Of a stretch of DNA of 64,000 bases, positions 1-8,138 are shown piece by piece. Under the pieces are notes generated by a model. The model was given only the letters and a program-made list of their open reading frames with translations. It had not been told where the DNA came from and did not search any database. The DNA is taken from positions 57,109 to 121,108 of the forward strand of contig NZ_QYCZ01000002.1 in the NCBI RefSeq assembly GCF_003614945.1, read 5' to 3'. The stretch is from Bergeyella cardium. GTDB lineage: Bacteria; Bacteroidota; Bacteroidia; Flavobacteriales; Weeksellaceae. Numbering within the stretch: the first letter of the stretch is position 1; each line of letters begins with the position of its first letter. The position numbers and the translations under genes were made by a program.

Positions 1-303
1 GTATAGGATTTGTCCTATTCCTGTTAGCTTTAAGAGAATAATTGCAGGAAGAAATATCCAAAAAGCAGGCAATCTTAGAAAAATAAGATAGATGGAAGTA
101 AAACCATACTGCCATTTATCTGTAAATGATGCCATTTGTTGCTTAGCGAGTAAAATATTTAGTCCTTGTTCATCTAATGAATGCTCTTCTATATTTCTAA
201 GCTCTCTACAATCTATCAAATGAAGCCAATCTAATTTACTGATAAGCTTTGCAAAGGAGGTACATTTAGGACACCAGTTATCATAAAGGATAATGAGTTT
301 CAT
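1..303 (-). CDS. DCC family thiol-disulfide oxidoreductase (DUF393), partial
   Basis: The gene runs off the left edge of the window; the first 101 codons are visible. The N-terminus reads MKLIILYDNWCPKC, giving a CxxC pair at C11 and C14 in the thioredoxin-like context typical of the DCC/DUF393 family, followed by the family's DCRE stretch. The visible C-terminal part is hydrophobic and could be a membrane segment, which not all DCC proteins have. Its ATG shares one base with the TAA stop of the upstream barrel gene (TAATG), so the two are probably translationally coupled. DCC proteins are thought to be redox partners and often neighbour HTTM proteins, and a decayed HTTM frame lies at the other end of this unit. 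The substrate is unknown. Confidence 0.75.
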   Translation of the reverse strand, partial: MKLIILYDNWCPKCTSFAKLISKLDWLHLIDCRELRNIEEHSLDEQGLNILLAKQQMASFTDKWQYGFTSIYLIFLRLPAFWIFLPAIILLKLTGIGQILY

Positions 304-2660
304 TATTTAAGTCTTGATTTTAGTTTATCTACTGTATCTTCATCATAAGAGGTATTATTCTTTGTACCTTTATCAAAAATGTAGGTTAGGGAGAGCCTTA
401 TCCATCGAGAGTCAAAGGTTTGTCGAGAGAAATAGCTCTGCTCCTGTGCCAATAAATGGTTCTTAATCTCCTTTCTATTAAATACATCATTAGCTGTTAA
501 TGAAAATCTTAGCTGATTATTCATAAAATTACGATTAATTCCTAAACTTAGTCCATAGAAAGAAGTTGTCTTATAGGGACCTTGTATAAAGTCGGAAATA
601 AAATCAAAACCAGAGGTTAAATTTATCTTTGCAGGGAGTGAGAATCTATTGGTAATCGCCCATTGGTGTGCCCAGCTCTGTGTATTTATATTTTGGGCAT
701 TATCATTAGACTTTATGCTATCTCGGAAGAGGTTTATATTAGCATTAAGACTCCACCATTTTAGCATATTAAATGACAGATTGGCATTAAATATAATGGA
801 GTGAATTTTATCTATATTAACAGGTGTAAGCATAGAGGAAAGTGTAGCTTTATTGTGAATATGAGTCTGATAGATAGCATCTCTGTTCTGTGAATAGATA
901 ATATTAAATATATATTTTTGTTTATAGAGGTACTGTAAGGTAAGCTGATGAGTGATATTTGATTTCAGCTCTGCATTTCCGAGAATTTTCGTATAAGGGT
1001 CTATATAATAGACGAATGGCATTAGGTTTTTAAAATTAGGTCTATTGATTTTTTTGTTATACGATAGGCTTATGTGATGATTTTTAGACTGATTTGCATA
1101 AGAAAAATTAATAAATGGGAAGATATTAAGCTCTTCTCTCTTAAGATGATAATCATTTTCAGAAGAATAGCCATAAACAGGTGAAAATTCTGCCCTCGAG
1201 CCTAATATGATATCTATTCTCTTAAAAGATTTATAGTATTGGAGATATGCACTTGCGATATGTTCATTATAAGTATAGGCATTAGATTTAGGTTCGTCAT
1301 ATTCCCAGCCGTTAATTTCCCTTTTATAGAATAGATTTTTATTATTAATGTCTTGGAAAATATACTTTAAACCTGATTCTATGGTAGAAGTGGAGTCTAT
1401 TTTATTTGTATAATCTACTTGAATTACTGCTGCATTTACTGTATTAGGAGCTCGGTTTTCCAAATCCTTAAAATGCTGAATATTTTGCACTTCCTTTGAG
1501 CTTAGGAGGGCATTATTCTTTGTATTATAGCGAATATAATTCCCTCGCAGGACTAAACTGGATTTCTTAAAGTCATACGCATATCTTATACCTGCATCAA
1601 AGGTTCTGAGGCTGTTATCACTCATCTGCCGAGAGATAATTTCAGAATACGGGAGGCTGTTATTCTTGAATATCAAGTCTGTATTCTGCTGAATATCCTC
1701 ATTATAGAATGTAAGTTTAGTATTGAGTGTAAGCTTAGAATGAGAGAATCTGTTCTCAAAAGTACCTCCTATACTATGGTTGGCATTATTGATTTTTGCA
1801 TAGGTTTCCTGCTCAGAAGAGAGGCTATTGCTAATGCCTTTCAGGCTATTTGCCTGCTCAAAATCTCCTCCATAGGAGTTGAGATACCTCAGCACAAAAC
1901 TCTTATTATGAATATTATACTGGGCTTTTGCTCCTGTGCTTTGTTTAAAGTATCTGCCTTTTGTAGCATTGGTATTCGCGATGACAGAGACCCCTTCTTT
2001 CTTAAATTTTTTAGTTTTTATATTGATAATTCCTGCTCCAGAGCCTGCATCATACTTAGCTGATGGAGAGGAGTTTATTTCTATGCTCTCCACTTCGGCT
2101 GCTTGCAGGTTTTTAAGGTAAATCATCAGCTCATTACCGCTTAACAGGAGAGATTCTCCATCTATCTCTACCCTGATACCTGTATTTCCATTGAGTTTAA
2201 ATCTATCATTTATAGCATCATAGCTAACTCCCGGCAATTTACTGATAGACTCAAATACATTTCCGGAAGAAAGTATGGGATTATTCTGTACATTGACCTT
2301 AATAATACCGTTTTTCATCTGAATAAACTTATTCTTTGGAGCACTAATAACCACTCCTTCAATAGATTTAGAGATAAGCAACCTGTCATCAAGGATTTCT
2401 TTTTCTAAAATTAGAGTATCTACCACAGTATTCTTATCTGAGCGCAAGGTTCTTATATACTTACCTATCAGAATATCTTTAAATAGGAATTTATTTCCTT
2501 TAATTTCTTCCCGGTAGCGCTCCTCTACCCCTTCTATGCCTTTTAGCTCAATGCTATGGTATTTTGTTTCTGCACTTTGGAGACTTCCTCCATAATTAAC
2601 TCTCTGAGAGAGCACTAATGAATAAATAAACAGGAGCAGAATGAATATTATTTTTTTCAT
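303..2660 (-). CDS. Outer-membrane beta-barrel protein, TonB-receptor-like
   Basis: The 785-residue protein has a signal peptide (residues 1-19, ending VLSQ), a plug-like region around residues 110-220 containing the receptor signature SPSAKYDAGSGAGIINIKTK, and a long C-terminal beta-barrel. It matches the OMP_b-brl_3 (outer membrane beta-barrel family) type of Bacteroidota receptor. No intact carboxypeptidase-regulatory-like domain is evident; the 90 residues after the signal peptide resemble a shortened one. It starts inside the stop of an HTTM-like remnant (ATGA overlap) and ends inside the start of the DCC gene (TAATG), so the three form one unit. Family members import siderophores, peptides or other large ligands with TonB-ExbBD; no ligand can be named here. 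Confidence 0.85.
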   Translation of the reverse strand: MKKIIFILLLFIYSLVLSQRVNYGGSLQSAETKYHSIELKGIEGVEERYREEIKGNKFLFKDILIGKYIRTLRSDKNTVVDTLILEKEILDDRLLISKSIEGVVISAPKNKFIQMKNGIIKVNVQNNPILSSGNVFESISKLPGVSYDAINDRFKLNGNTGIRVEIDGESLLLSGNELMIYLKNLQAAEVESIEINSSPSAKYDAGSGAGIINIKTKKFKKEGVSVIANTNATKGRYFKQSTGAKAQYNIHNKSFVLRYLNSYGGDFEQANSLKGISNSLSSEQETYAKINNANHSIGGTFENRFSHSKLTLNTKLTFYNEDIQQNTDLIFKNNSLPYSEIISRQMSDNSLRTFDAGIRYAYDFKKSSLVLRGNYIRYNTKNNALLSSKEVQNIQHFKDLENRAPNTVNAAVIQVDYTNKIDSTSTIESGLKYIFQDINNKNLFYKREINGWEYDEPKSNAYTYNEHIASAYLQYYKSFKRIDIILGSRAEFSPVYGYSSENDYHLKREELNIFPFINFSYANQSKNHHISLSYNKKINRPNFKNLMPFVYYIDPYTKILGNAELKSNITHQLTLQYLYKQKYIFNIIYSQNRDAIYQTHIHNKATLSSMLTPVNIDKIHSIIFNANLSFNMLKWWSLNANINLFRDSIKSNDNAQNINTQSWAHQWAITNRFSLPAKINLTSGFDFISDFIQGPYKTTSFYGLSLGINRNFMNNQLRFSLTANDVFNRKEIKNHLLAQEQSYFSRQTFDSRWIRLSLTYIFDKGTKNNTSYDEDTVDKLKSRLK

Positions 2661-2893
2661 AGTTTAAAGGTTTTGTTGTAAAATTTATTATCTAAAAATA
2701 TTGTATAACAAGAAATCATTACAAATGAAAAATTATCTATTTTCATCATAAAAAATATTCCTAAATGCAGGACAACTCCTAACAATATAATGTAATTCCT
2801 AAATCTTTTAAACCAAATAAGGATAGGGAATGAGAGTTGAAATAATATAGTAAACCATGTTAAAATCTTTACTATAAAAATATAATTACATAG
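2657..2893 (-). pseudogene. C-terminal remnant of an HTTM-domain membrane protein
   Basis: A 78-codon open frame ends in a TGA overlapping the barrel gene's ATG. Its translation contains LSFPILIWFKRFRN, then LGVVLHLGIFFMMKIDNFS and FVMISCY. This matches my memory of the C-terminal half of HTTM (SdpB/gamma-carboxylase-like) proteins, with the FP-x-L/I-W-F motif, an H in VLHLGI and the FSxVMIxxY helix. The frame has no start codon near its upstream end and is closed by TAA at 2894-2896. Frame-shifted pieces with a similar feel (WEYKKWTRNV) continue upstream to about 2990. I read it as a truncated, frameshifted gene; a sequencing error is the alternative. Confidence 0.6.
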
Positions 2894-3379
2894 TTAAACA
2901 TTCCTTGTCCATTTTTTATACTCCCACATAAGGCTATACAGGAATACTGCAGTAATTATGTGGCTAATATATATTTAAGCAGTCAAAATAAAAAATAATA
3001 AAAAACTAAAGCATCTCTTATTTATGATATTCTTTCTTCTGATTTAATAAATAGAGCAATCTATATATTTTATGATAATGCTTTAAAAAACAAACAATTA
3101 AAAATAAATATATTTATTTCCTTTTTTATAATTATTATTAAATAAATTCATATTTAATTTTTTCTATATCAATTATAGATAAAATAAAACAACATTCTAT
3201 CAAGATATTCTAATTATTATTAAGCAATTAATAGGGTTCCATCCCCTTTTATTTATAAAAAAATAAGCTATTAATGAAAATTTTTTATTCTCATAATCAA
3301 TAAAATACTATTTTTACAAAAAATAAATTAGATTATATTATAAATTGTTTTTAATTTTAACCCATCAAAATTTATTAGT
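2894..3379. other. AT-rich gap with probable gene debris
   Basis: About 485 bases of very AT-rich DNA. The part next to 2894 probably holds decayed upstream sequence of the HTTM remnant on the minus strand. A start-less open frame on the plus strand covers roughly 3003-3143 but resembles nothing I recognise. I see no RNA gene and no clean TAnnTTTG box for the following gene. Confidence 0.5.
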
Positions 3380-4081
3380 ATGATTAACACAGATTTACGC
3401 AGATTAAAGATGATTGATTTCTTCCAGTTTATTACAAATGTAGCTGCGCATTTACAAAAAGAAGACTTGGAAGAACTTAAACTAAAAGACTTTGTAGAGA
3501 CTAAATTCCTTCCTGCAATGAATGAGATGGACAATGTCCTGAAACTGCAAATAAACTCTGCCTTTACAAAGGAATTGAATACTCGCAACAAGACAAGGAT
3601 ACGCTTACTCAGCTGCCTCTATACTCATATTAAGCTCTATACAAAGTATCCTGAGAACGAAAAAGTACAAGCCGCAGAGCGATTGACTCTCGTAATAAAA
3701 AAGTTTGGCAAAAAGGTATCAGGGCTTCCTCAGCGCGAGCTCACGGGAGTGATTACTCAGATGTTGCAAGACCTTCAGCTTGCAGAAAGTGTTGCCGACT
3801 TAAAGAAAATCTCCGCAATGGTTTGGGTTAATAGCCTTAAAGCAGAGAATATCGAGTTTGAAAAGCTCTTTAATAGCCGTACGGTTGAGAAATCTACCCT
3901 GAAAGTAGGCGTATCACAAGTAGTTCGTAAGAAGATGCAAGAATGTTTTACCCAACTTATCAAACTTATAGAGGCACAAGCCCTGATTAATGGCGCAGAT
4001 AAGTATAAAAGGCTGATGGATGAAATCCTCACCGAAGTAAAACAAGCAAAAACAACTATAAAAAGAAGAGGCAATCGTTAG
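3380..4081 (+). CDS. DUF6261-like conserved protein
   Basis: A 233-residue soluble, helix-rich protein without signal peptide or membrane segment. The overall pattern (N-terminal INTDLRRLK, a mid-region LYTHIKLYTKYP, and a basic tail rich in K and R) resembles the Bacteroidota family DUF6261, which is often present in several copies per genome. Its function is unknown. It stands alone between an AT-rich gap and a strong terminator. The first ATG was taken; a second ATG ten codons in is possible. Confidence 0.6.
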   Translation: MINTDLRRLKMIDFFQFITNVAAHLQKEDLEELKLKDFVETKFLPAMNEMDNVLKLQINSAFTKELNTRNKTRIRLLSCLYTHIKLYTKYPENEKVQAAERLTLVIKKFGKKVSGLPQRELTGVITQMLQDLQLAESVADLKKISAMVWVNSLKAENIEFEKLFNSRTVEKSTLKVGVSQVVRKKMQECFTQLIKLIEAQALINGADKYKRLMDEILTEVKQAKTTIKRRGNR

Positions 4082-4090
4082 GTTTGGGGA

Positions 4091-4112
4091 GGGGACTTTG
4101 TCCCCTTTTTTA
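4091..4112 (+). terminator. Intrinsic terminator after the DUF6261-like gene
   Basis: Stem GGGGAC/GTCCCC with a TTT loop (4091-4105), followed by a run of T, ten bases after the stop codon. Confidence 0.8.
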
Positions 4113-4126
4113 TTTTTTTAATAAAA

Positions 4127-4139
4127 GGGTCTCTGACCC
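4127..4139 (-). terminator. Small terminator for the FAH-family gene
   Basis: A five-base stem GGGTC/GACCC around a 3-nt loop. On the minus strand it is followed by TTTTATT, 19 bases past the stop of the gene at 4158; on the plus strand it is also followed by T residues, so it may act both ways. Confidence 0.5.
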
Positions 4140-4157
4140 ACTTTTTATATTTTTTGC

Positions 4158-4763
4158 TTAAAAAATCCTAATATCTAATGCTTTAATATCCTCTATATAG
4201 GCTTGTAGGGAGTCGTTCTCCTCTACTTTTCCTACTCCTGCGGGAGTACCTGTAAAAATAATATCACCTACACGGAGAGTAAAGTATTGAGAAATATAAG
4301 AAATGATTTCATCAAAGCTAAAAATCATTTGCTGGGTATTGCCCTGCTGCACAAGAATATTATTTTTTTTCAGAGAAAAGTTTAGATGGGTAAGGTCAAA
4401 CTCTTCTTTGGGGAAGAAATTGCCTATTGCAGCAGCGCCATCAAAGCTTTTGGCTATTTCCCAGGGAAGTCCGCGCTCTTTTAATGAATTTTGCACATCT
4501 CGAGCAGTAAAATCTATCCCGATACCGATTTGTTCATAATGCTTATAGGCATTTTCTTTTTGAATATACTTACCTCCTTTTGAGATTTTTAGAAGAAGCT
4601 CCACCTCATAATCTACAGCATTTGAAAATTCAGGAATATAGAAATCTGAACCTTTTAATACGGCAGTATCAGGCTTAATAAAAACCACAGGATTGCTCTC
4701 CTGAGCATTCCCAAGCTCATTAATATGCTCTATATAATTCCTCCCGATGCAGATTAGCTTCAT
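4158..4763 (-). CDS. Fumarylacetoacetate hydrolase (FAH) family protein
   Basis: A 201-residue protein covering the short FAH fold used by acylpyruvate hydrolases and decarboxylases of the 2-hydroxyhepta-2,4-diene-1,7-dioate isomerase group. It starts MKLICIGRNY, carries the likely divalent-metal ligands E53 and E55 (DYEVEL) and D84 (GIDFTARD), and has the family motif TGTPAGVG near the C-terminus. The length suits the single-domain FAHD1-like branch. It is probably cytosolic, hydrolysing or decarboxylating a small 2-oxo acid; the substrate cannot be told. It appears monocistronic, with its own promoter box just upstream. Confidence 0.88.
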   Translation of the reverse strand: MKLICIGRNYIEHINELGNAQESNPVVFIKPDTAVLKGSDFYIPEFSNAVDYEVELLLKISKGGKYIQKENAYKHYEQIGIGIDFTARDVQNSLKERGLPWEIAKSFDGAAAIGNFFPKEEFDLTHLNFSLKKNNILVQQGNTQQMIFSFDEIISYISQYFTLRVGDIIFTGTPAGVGKVEENDSLQAYIEDIKALDIRIF

Positions 4764-4783
4764 ATCATTAAGTATTAAAGCTA

Positions 4784-4791
4784 CAAATATA
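4784..4791 (-). promoter_or_regulatory. Promoter -7 box, FAH-family gene
   Basis: TATATTTG on the minus strand, ending 21 bases before the ATG. It fits the Bacteroidota TAnnTTTG element; no clear TTG was found at the -33 position. Confidence 0.55.
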
Positions 4792-4804
4792 GCTTAAAAT
4801 AAAA

Positions 4805-4835
4805 AATCTGCACCAGAAAAGCTCTGGTACAGATT
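4805..4835 (-). terminator. Terminator of the CBS-domain gene
   Basis: A 13-bp stem (4805-4817 with 4823-4835, one G-U pair on the minus strand) followed on the minus strand by TTTTTTATTTT, 22 bases after the stop of the CBS gene. Confidence 0.8.
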
Positions 4836-4856
4836 CTTAAAAATACATTTAGCAAA

Positions 4857-5273
4857 TTAGTACTGCTCCAACAGATATTTTATTAAATCTGTGGTTGTAA
4901 CAATTCCTACGAGCTTCTCACCATCGAGAACTGGAATAGAGTGGAAACTTTGTGTAGCTAAGATTTCTGCTACTTCCTTCACATTTGTGCTTGCCTGAAC
5001 TGTAATAGGTGCTTTTGCCATAATCTGAGGAATTGTATACATATCATAAACCACTGATGATACATCCTCCTCTCCCTCTGTAACATCAGCAAAACTGATT
5101 CTCAGCAGATCAGAATAGCTTAATACCCCAAGAATTCTGTCTCCCTCTACCACAGGAATGTGGCGAATGTTATACTCTTTGAATAATCTCTCCGCATCGT
5201 AAAGAGATTGGGTCGTGTTAAGGGTTACTAACTCCTTAGTCATAATCTGTGATACTGGAACTCTTTGTTTCAT
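4857..5273 (-). CDS. Tandem CBS-domain protein
   Basis: A 138-residue protein made only of two CBS domains (about residues 6-63 and 75-138). The repeats are visible as HIPVVEGDRILGVLS and SIPVLDGEKLVGIVTTTDL. Such free-standing Bateman modules bind adenine nucleotides or similar ligands and act as regulatory subunits. No catalytic domain is attached, and neighbours give no hint of the partner. It ends at a good terminator and looks monocistronic. A partly matching -7 box (TATCTTTA) lies near 5330 on the minus strand. Confidence 0.85.
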   Translation of the reverse strand: MKQRVPVSQIMTKELVTLNTTQSLYDAERLFKEYNIRHIPVVEGDRILGVLSYSDLLRISFADVTEGEEDVSSVVYDMYTIPQIMAKAPITVQASTNVKEVAEILATQSFHSIPVLDGEKLVGIVTTTDLIKYLLEQY

Positions 5274-5480
5274 TGTATAAAAATTTATTTAATTGGTTAA
5301 TGATTCTTATTCTTTCTTTTTACATTGTAAAGATACGACTTTTAGAAAGTCTTTCGGTATGATAAATAGCATTCAATATTAAATTTATTTATTGTACCTT
5401 TAATGGCTTTTAGCTTAGGTATAATAAAAATTGTGCATTTATTAAAATTTAATTAATATTGCTACGAAATAATATAAATA

Positions 5481-5759
5481 ATGGCACTAGATGATTATAT
5501 GCTCCCCTGCCTAAATAAAAAACTCTTCGGTATAGAGTGCTTCGGCTGTGGTACGCAACGGGCTATATCCCTGATTTTTGAAGGTAAATTTGCAGAGGCA
5601 TTCCAAATGTTTCCTGCAATTTATACTGTGCTGCTGTTTTTTGGCTTTATCATTATCAATTTTATAGATAAAAAACGAAATTATGGGAATATTATCGTAG
5701 GATTAGCGATTATCAATGCGATTATTATGGTGATTTCTTACTTTATAAAGCATCATTAA
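5481..5759 (+). CDS. DUF2752 small membrane protein
   Basis: A 92-residue protein with the DUF2752 signature: a cysteine-rich N-terminal segment ending FGCGTQRA (C20, C23) followed by two predicted membrane helices (about residues 45-62 and 69-88). The family is common in Bacteroidota but uncharacterised. It is followed 29 bases later by a CCC-motif membrane protein, a pairing I believe is recurrent in Flavobacteriia, so the two probably form one transcript. The first ATG was used; M7 is an alternative. Confidence 0.8.
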   Translation: MALDDYMLPCLNKKLFGIECFGCGTQRAISLIFEGKFAEAFQMFPAIYTVLLFFGFIIINFIDKKRNYGNIIVGLAIINAIIMVISYFIKHH

Positions 5760-5788
5760 AAGAATAAATAATTTAAAATATACATAGA

Positions 5789-6175
5789 ATGGATACACAA
5801 AATTTACAAAACACTCCTCAAGCGAATGAAAATCAATTTTCAACCTTTGAAAAGGAAAAATTGCCCAATGCTACGAGTGTACTTGTGCTAGGGATAGGTT
5901 CTATTATTACTTGTTGCTGTTATGGATTTATAGGGGTAATTTTAGGGGCTATTGGTTTAGTACTCGCAGGTAAAGACAGGAAACTCTACAGAGAAAATCC
6001 GTCTTTATACTCCAATTATAGCAACTTAAGCACAGGGAGAACCCTCTGTATTATCGGGATTATCCTAAGCTCTATCTACTTAGTCTATGCCATAGTGGTT
6101 ATTTCCTTTGTAGGCTTTAGCAATTTGCAAGACCCAAATGCTATAAATGCTGCTATTGAAGAACTATTTGATTAA
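5789..6175 (+). CDS. CCC-motif membrane protein
   Basis: A 128-residue protein with a polar N-terminus of about 28 residues, a first membrane segment holding three consecutive cysteines (C42-C44, TCCCYG), a short loop with KDRKLYRENP, and a second hydrophobic segment at about residues 85-112. This matches the flavobacterial family named for its CCC motif (DUF4190-like topology). Function is unknown. The cysteines could bind metal or carry lipid, but that is speculation. It follows the DUF2752 gene and is closed by a strong terminator. Confidence 0.75.
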   Translation: MDTQNLQNTPQANENQFSTFEKEKLPNATSVLVLGIGSIITCCCYGFIGVILGAIGLVLAGKDRKLYRENPSLYSNYSNLSTGRTLCIIGIILSSIYLVYAIVVISFVGFSNLQDPNAINAAIEELFD

Positions 6176-6190
6176 TTCATCTAAAAAATA

Positions 6191-6216
6191 AAAGACTACC
6201 CACATCGGTAGTCTTT
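6191..6216. terminator. Bidirectional terminator
   Basis: A 10-bp perfect stem (AAAGACTACC with GGTAGTCTTT) around a six-base loop. T residues follow on the plus strand and A residues precede it, so it can end both the CCC-motif gene and the DUF885 gene, whose stop lies seven bases away. Confidence 0.85.
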
Positions 6217-6222
6217 TTTCTT

Positions 6223-8016
6223 TTATTGTTTCTCTGCCCAGAGCTGCATTTTCCTTTCTAAAACAGTGAGAGGCAAGCAACCTTGGCTCAAAAGCTCTCT
6301 ATGAAACTCTGGAAGGCTAAACTTCTTACCCAATTCCTTTTCATATTTCGTGCGAAGCTCAATAATCTTTGCTTGACCTATCTTATAGCTCAGTGCCTGA
6401 CCAGGCAATGCCATATATCGCTCTACTTCGGCAGTGGCAGCCGCTTCATCGTAGGCAATATTCCGAAGGAAGTACTTTATAGCGCCCTCTCTTGTAAGCT
6501 TTCCTGTGTGCAAGCCCGTGTCAATAACCAATCTCACCGCACGGAGCATCTGATCATTAAGCGCACCCAGCCTTTGATACGGGTCTTTATATAATCCTAA
6601 ATCCTTTCCAAGCGATTCGCAGTACAATGCCCAGCCTTCGCCATAGGCACCATACCATCCAAAGCGCATAAATTTAGGTAAGGACTCATTTTCTTGCTGT
6701 AAAGACACCTGGTAATGATGTCCAGGGATGGCTTCGTGCAAAAACAGAGACTCCATACCGCTCGTTACATTAAATTTGCTCGGTTCTGGTAGCGGAATGT
6801 AGAAAATCCCTGGTCGGGAGCCATCTGCCGAGCCCTGAATATACTCCGCACTTGCAGAAAGCTCTCTAAACTTCTCTGTTTGGCGAATTTCAAACCGAGT
6901 TTTAGGCGTTACGCTAAACATTGTTTTAAGTTTCGGGCTGATTTTCTTTAAAATGGCATTAAAAGCTCCTATCACTTCTTGGGAGGATTGATAAGGCATT
7001 GCTTTTTCCTCTTCTTTCACTGCAAGGAGGAAGCTCTCCAAGCTACCAGAGTATCCTACTTCTTTTTTAATAGCTTCCATCTCGGCACGAATCTTTGCAA
7101 CTTCCTGCACACCCATTTTATGGATTTCATTTATGGGGATATCCGCAGTAGTCCAGCTTTTTACATAGTATTTATAGGCTTCCTCACCGTTTGGGAGGGC
7201 ATTATAGCCGTCGGTATCCCTTGCCTCTGGATAATAAACCGTCTCTAAGTAATCTGCCATCTTCTGATAGGCTGGGATTATCTTTTCTTCTACCGTTTGT
7301 TTGTAGAGCTCGGTATATTTTTGCTTTGTTTTGGCGTCAAAAGACTTAGGGAAATTCTGCAAAGGCTTATAAAAGATATTTTTTTCAAATGAAAGACTGG
7401 TAATTTCCTCTGCTCTGAGCTGTGGAATCATCTTTATCACTAGCTTTTTAGGCAAAACTACTTCGTTTTTTATCCCTTCATCAAAATTATTTATCGCTGC
7501 ATCTATCCATATTGGGAACTGGCTCATTCTTTTAAGCCAATTATCATAGTCTTTTTCTGTATTAAAAGGCTGGATGCCCTGCCCACTACCCAATACGGGG
7601 AAGAGTAGAGGCAAGCCTTCAAATTGTGTGAAAGGGATATACTCTGGTTTGTAGATGTAGCGCTCCATCTTGTCCTTTAAAGTGGTTTCCAGAACATCAT
7701 ATACTACTTTTTTATCATCAGAAAGGCTTTCGTAATCTACCCTTTTGAGTTGTTCCTGCACTTTTGTATAAAAAGCAATCTCTCCATTGATAAAATCCTT
7801 GTCTATATTTATTGGAAGCTGGTCGTTATACCTTTCATCTCCCTGCATTGTAGCTTCTAGCGGGTATAATTTCAAATATTCCTCATAATAATGCGCAGCT
7901 ATGGTGTCTAAATCTATTGGCGTCTCCTTTGTAAGGGGCATATCTTTTTTCTTACACGAAAAAAAGAGGGCAAAAACTACCAATCCCAAAGCTAAATAAA
8001 GATTTCTGATATTCAT
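6223..8016 (-). CDS. DUF885 family lipoprotein, putative metallopeptidase
   Basis: A 597-residue protein with a lipoprotein signal (FALFFSC, lipid cysteine C21), followed by the DUF885 fold. The zinc-binding sequence HEAIPGHHYQ lies near residue 425, with a downstream GEGWALYCE that probably supplies the third ligand (Glu). Members are thought to be gluzincin-like peptidases or carboxypeptidases, but substrates are poorly known. The length is normal. It should sit on a membrane facing the periplasm or surface. It is separated by about 120 bases from the next gene upstream on the same strand, so co-transcription is uncertain. Confidence 0.85.
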   Translation of the reverse strand: MNIRNLYLALGLVVFALFFSCKKKDMPLTKETPIDLDTIAAHYYEEYLKLYPLEATMQGDERYNDQLPINIDKDFINGEIAFYTKVQEQLKRVDYESLSDDKKVVYDVLETTLKDKMERYIYKPEYIPFTQFEGLPLLFPVLGSGQGIQPFNTEKDYDNWLKRMSQFPIWIDAAINNFDEGIKNEVVLPKKLVIKMIPQLRAEEITSLSFEKNIFYKPLQNFPKSFDAKTKQKYTELYKQTVEEKIIPAYQKMADYLETVYYPEARDTDGYNALPNGEEAYKYYVKSWTTADIPINEIHKMGVQEVAKIRAEMEAIKKEVGYSGSLESFLLAVKEEEKAMPYQSSQEVIGAFNAILKKISPKLKTMFSVTPKTRFEIRQTEKFRELSASAEYIQGSADGSRPGIFYIPLPEPSKFNVTSGMESLFLHEAIPGHHYQVSLQQENESLPKFMRFGWYGAYGEGWALYCESLGKDLGLYKDPYQRLGALNDQMLRAVRLVIDTGLHTGKLTREGAIKYFLRNIAYDEAAATAEVERYMALPGQALSYKIGQAKIIELRTKYEKELGKKFSLPEFHRELLSQGCLPLTVLERKMQLWAEKQ

Positions 8017-8138
8017 AAAAGCTAAATATTAATTCGGTCGCGAAATTAACCCAAAAGAATAGAACCAACCAAACCTATGGAGGCTTTTGTGGGCTAATAG
8101 AAAAGAGAGATACAGCCTCTTTCTTACTAAGTAGAAGG

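Noticed and set aside
3003..3143. Plus-strand open frame with protein-like composition (ASLIYDILSSD)
   Set aside because: There is no start codon, it is closed by stops at both ends, and the region is so AT-rich that such a frame is not surprising.
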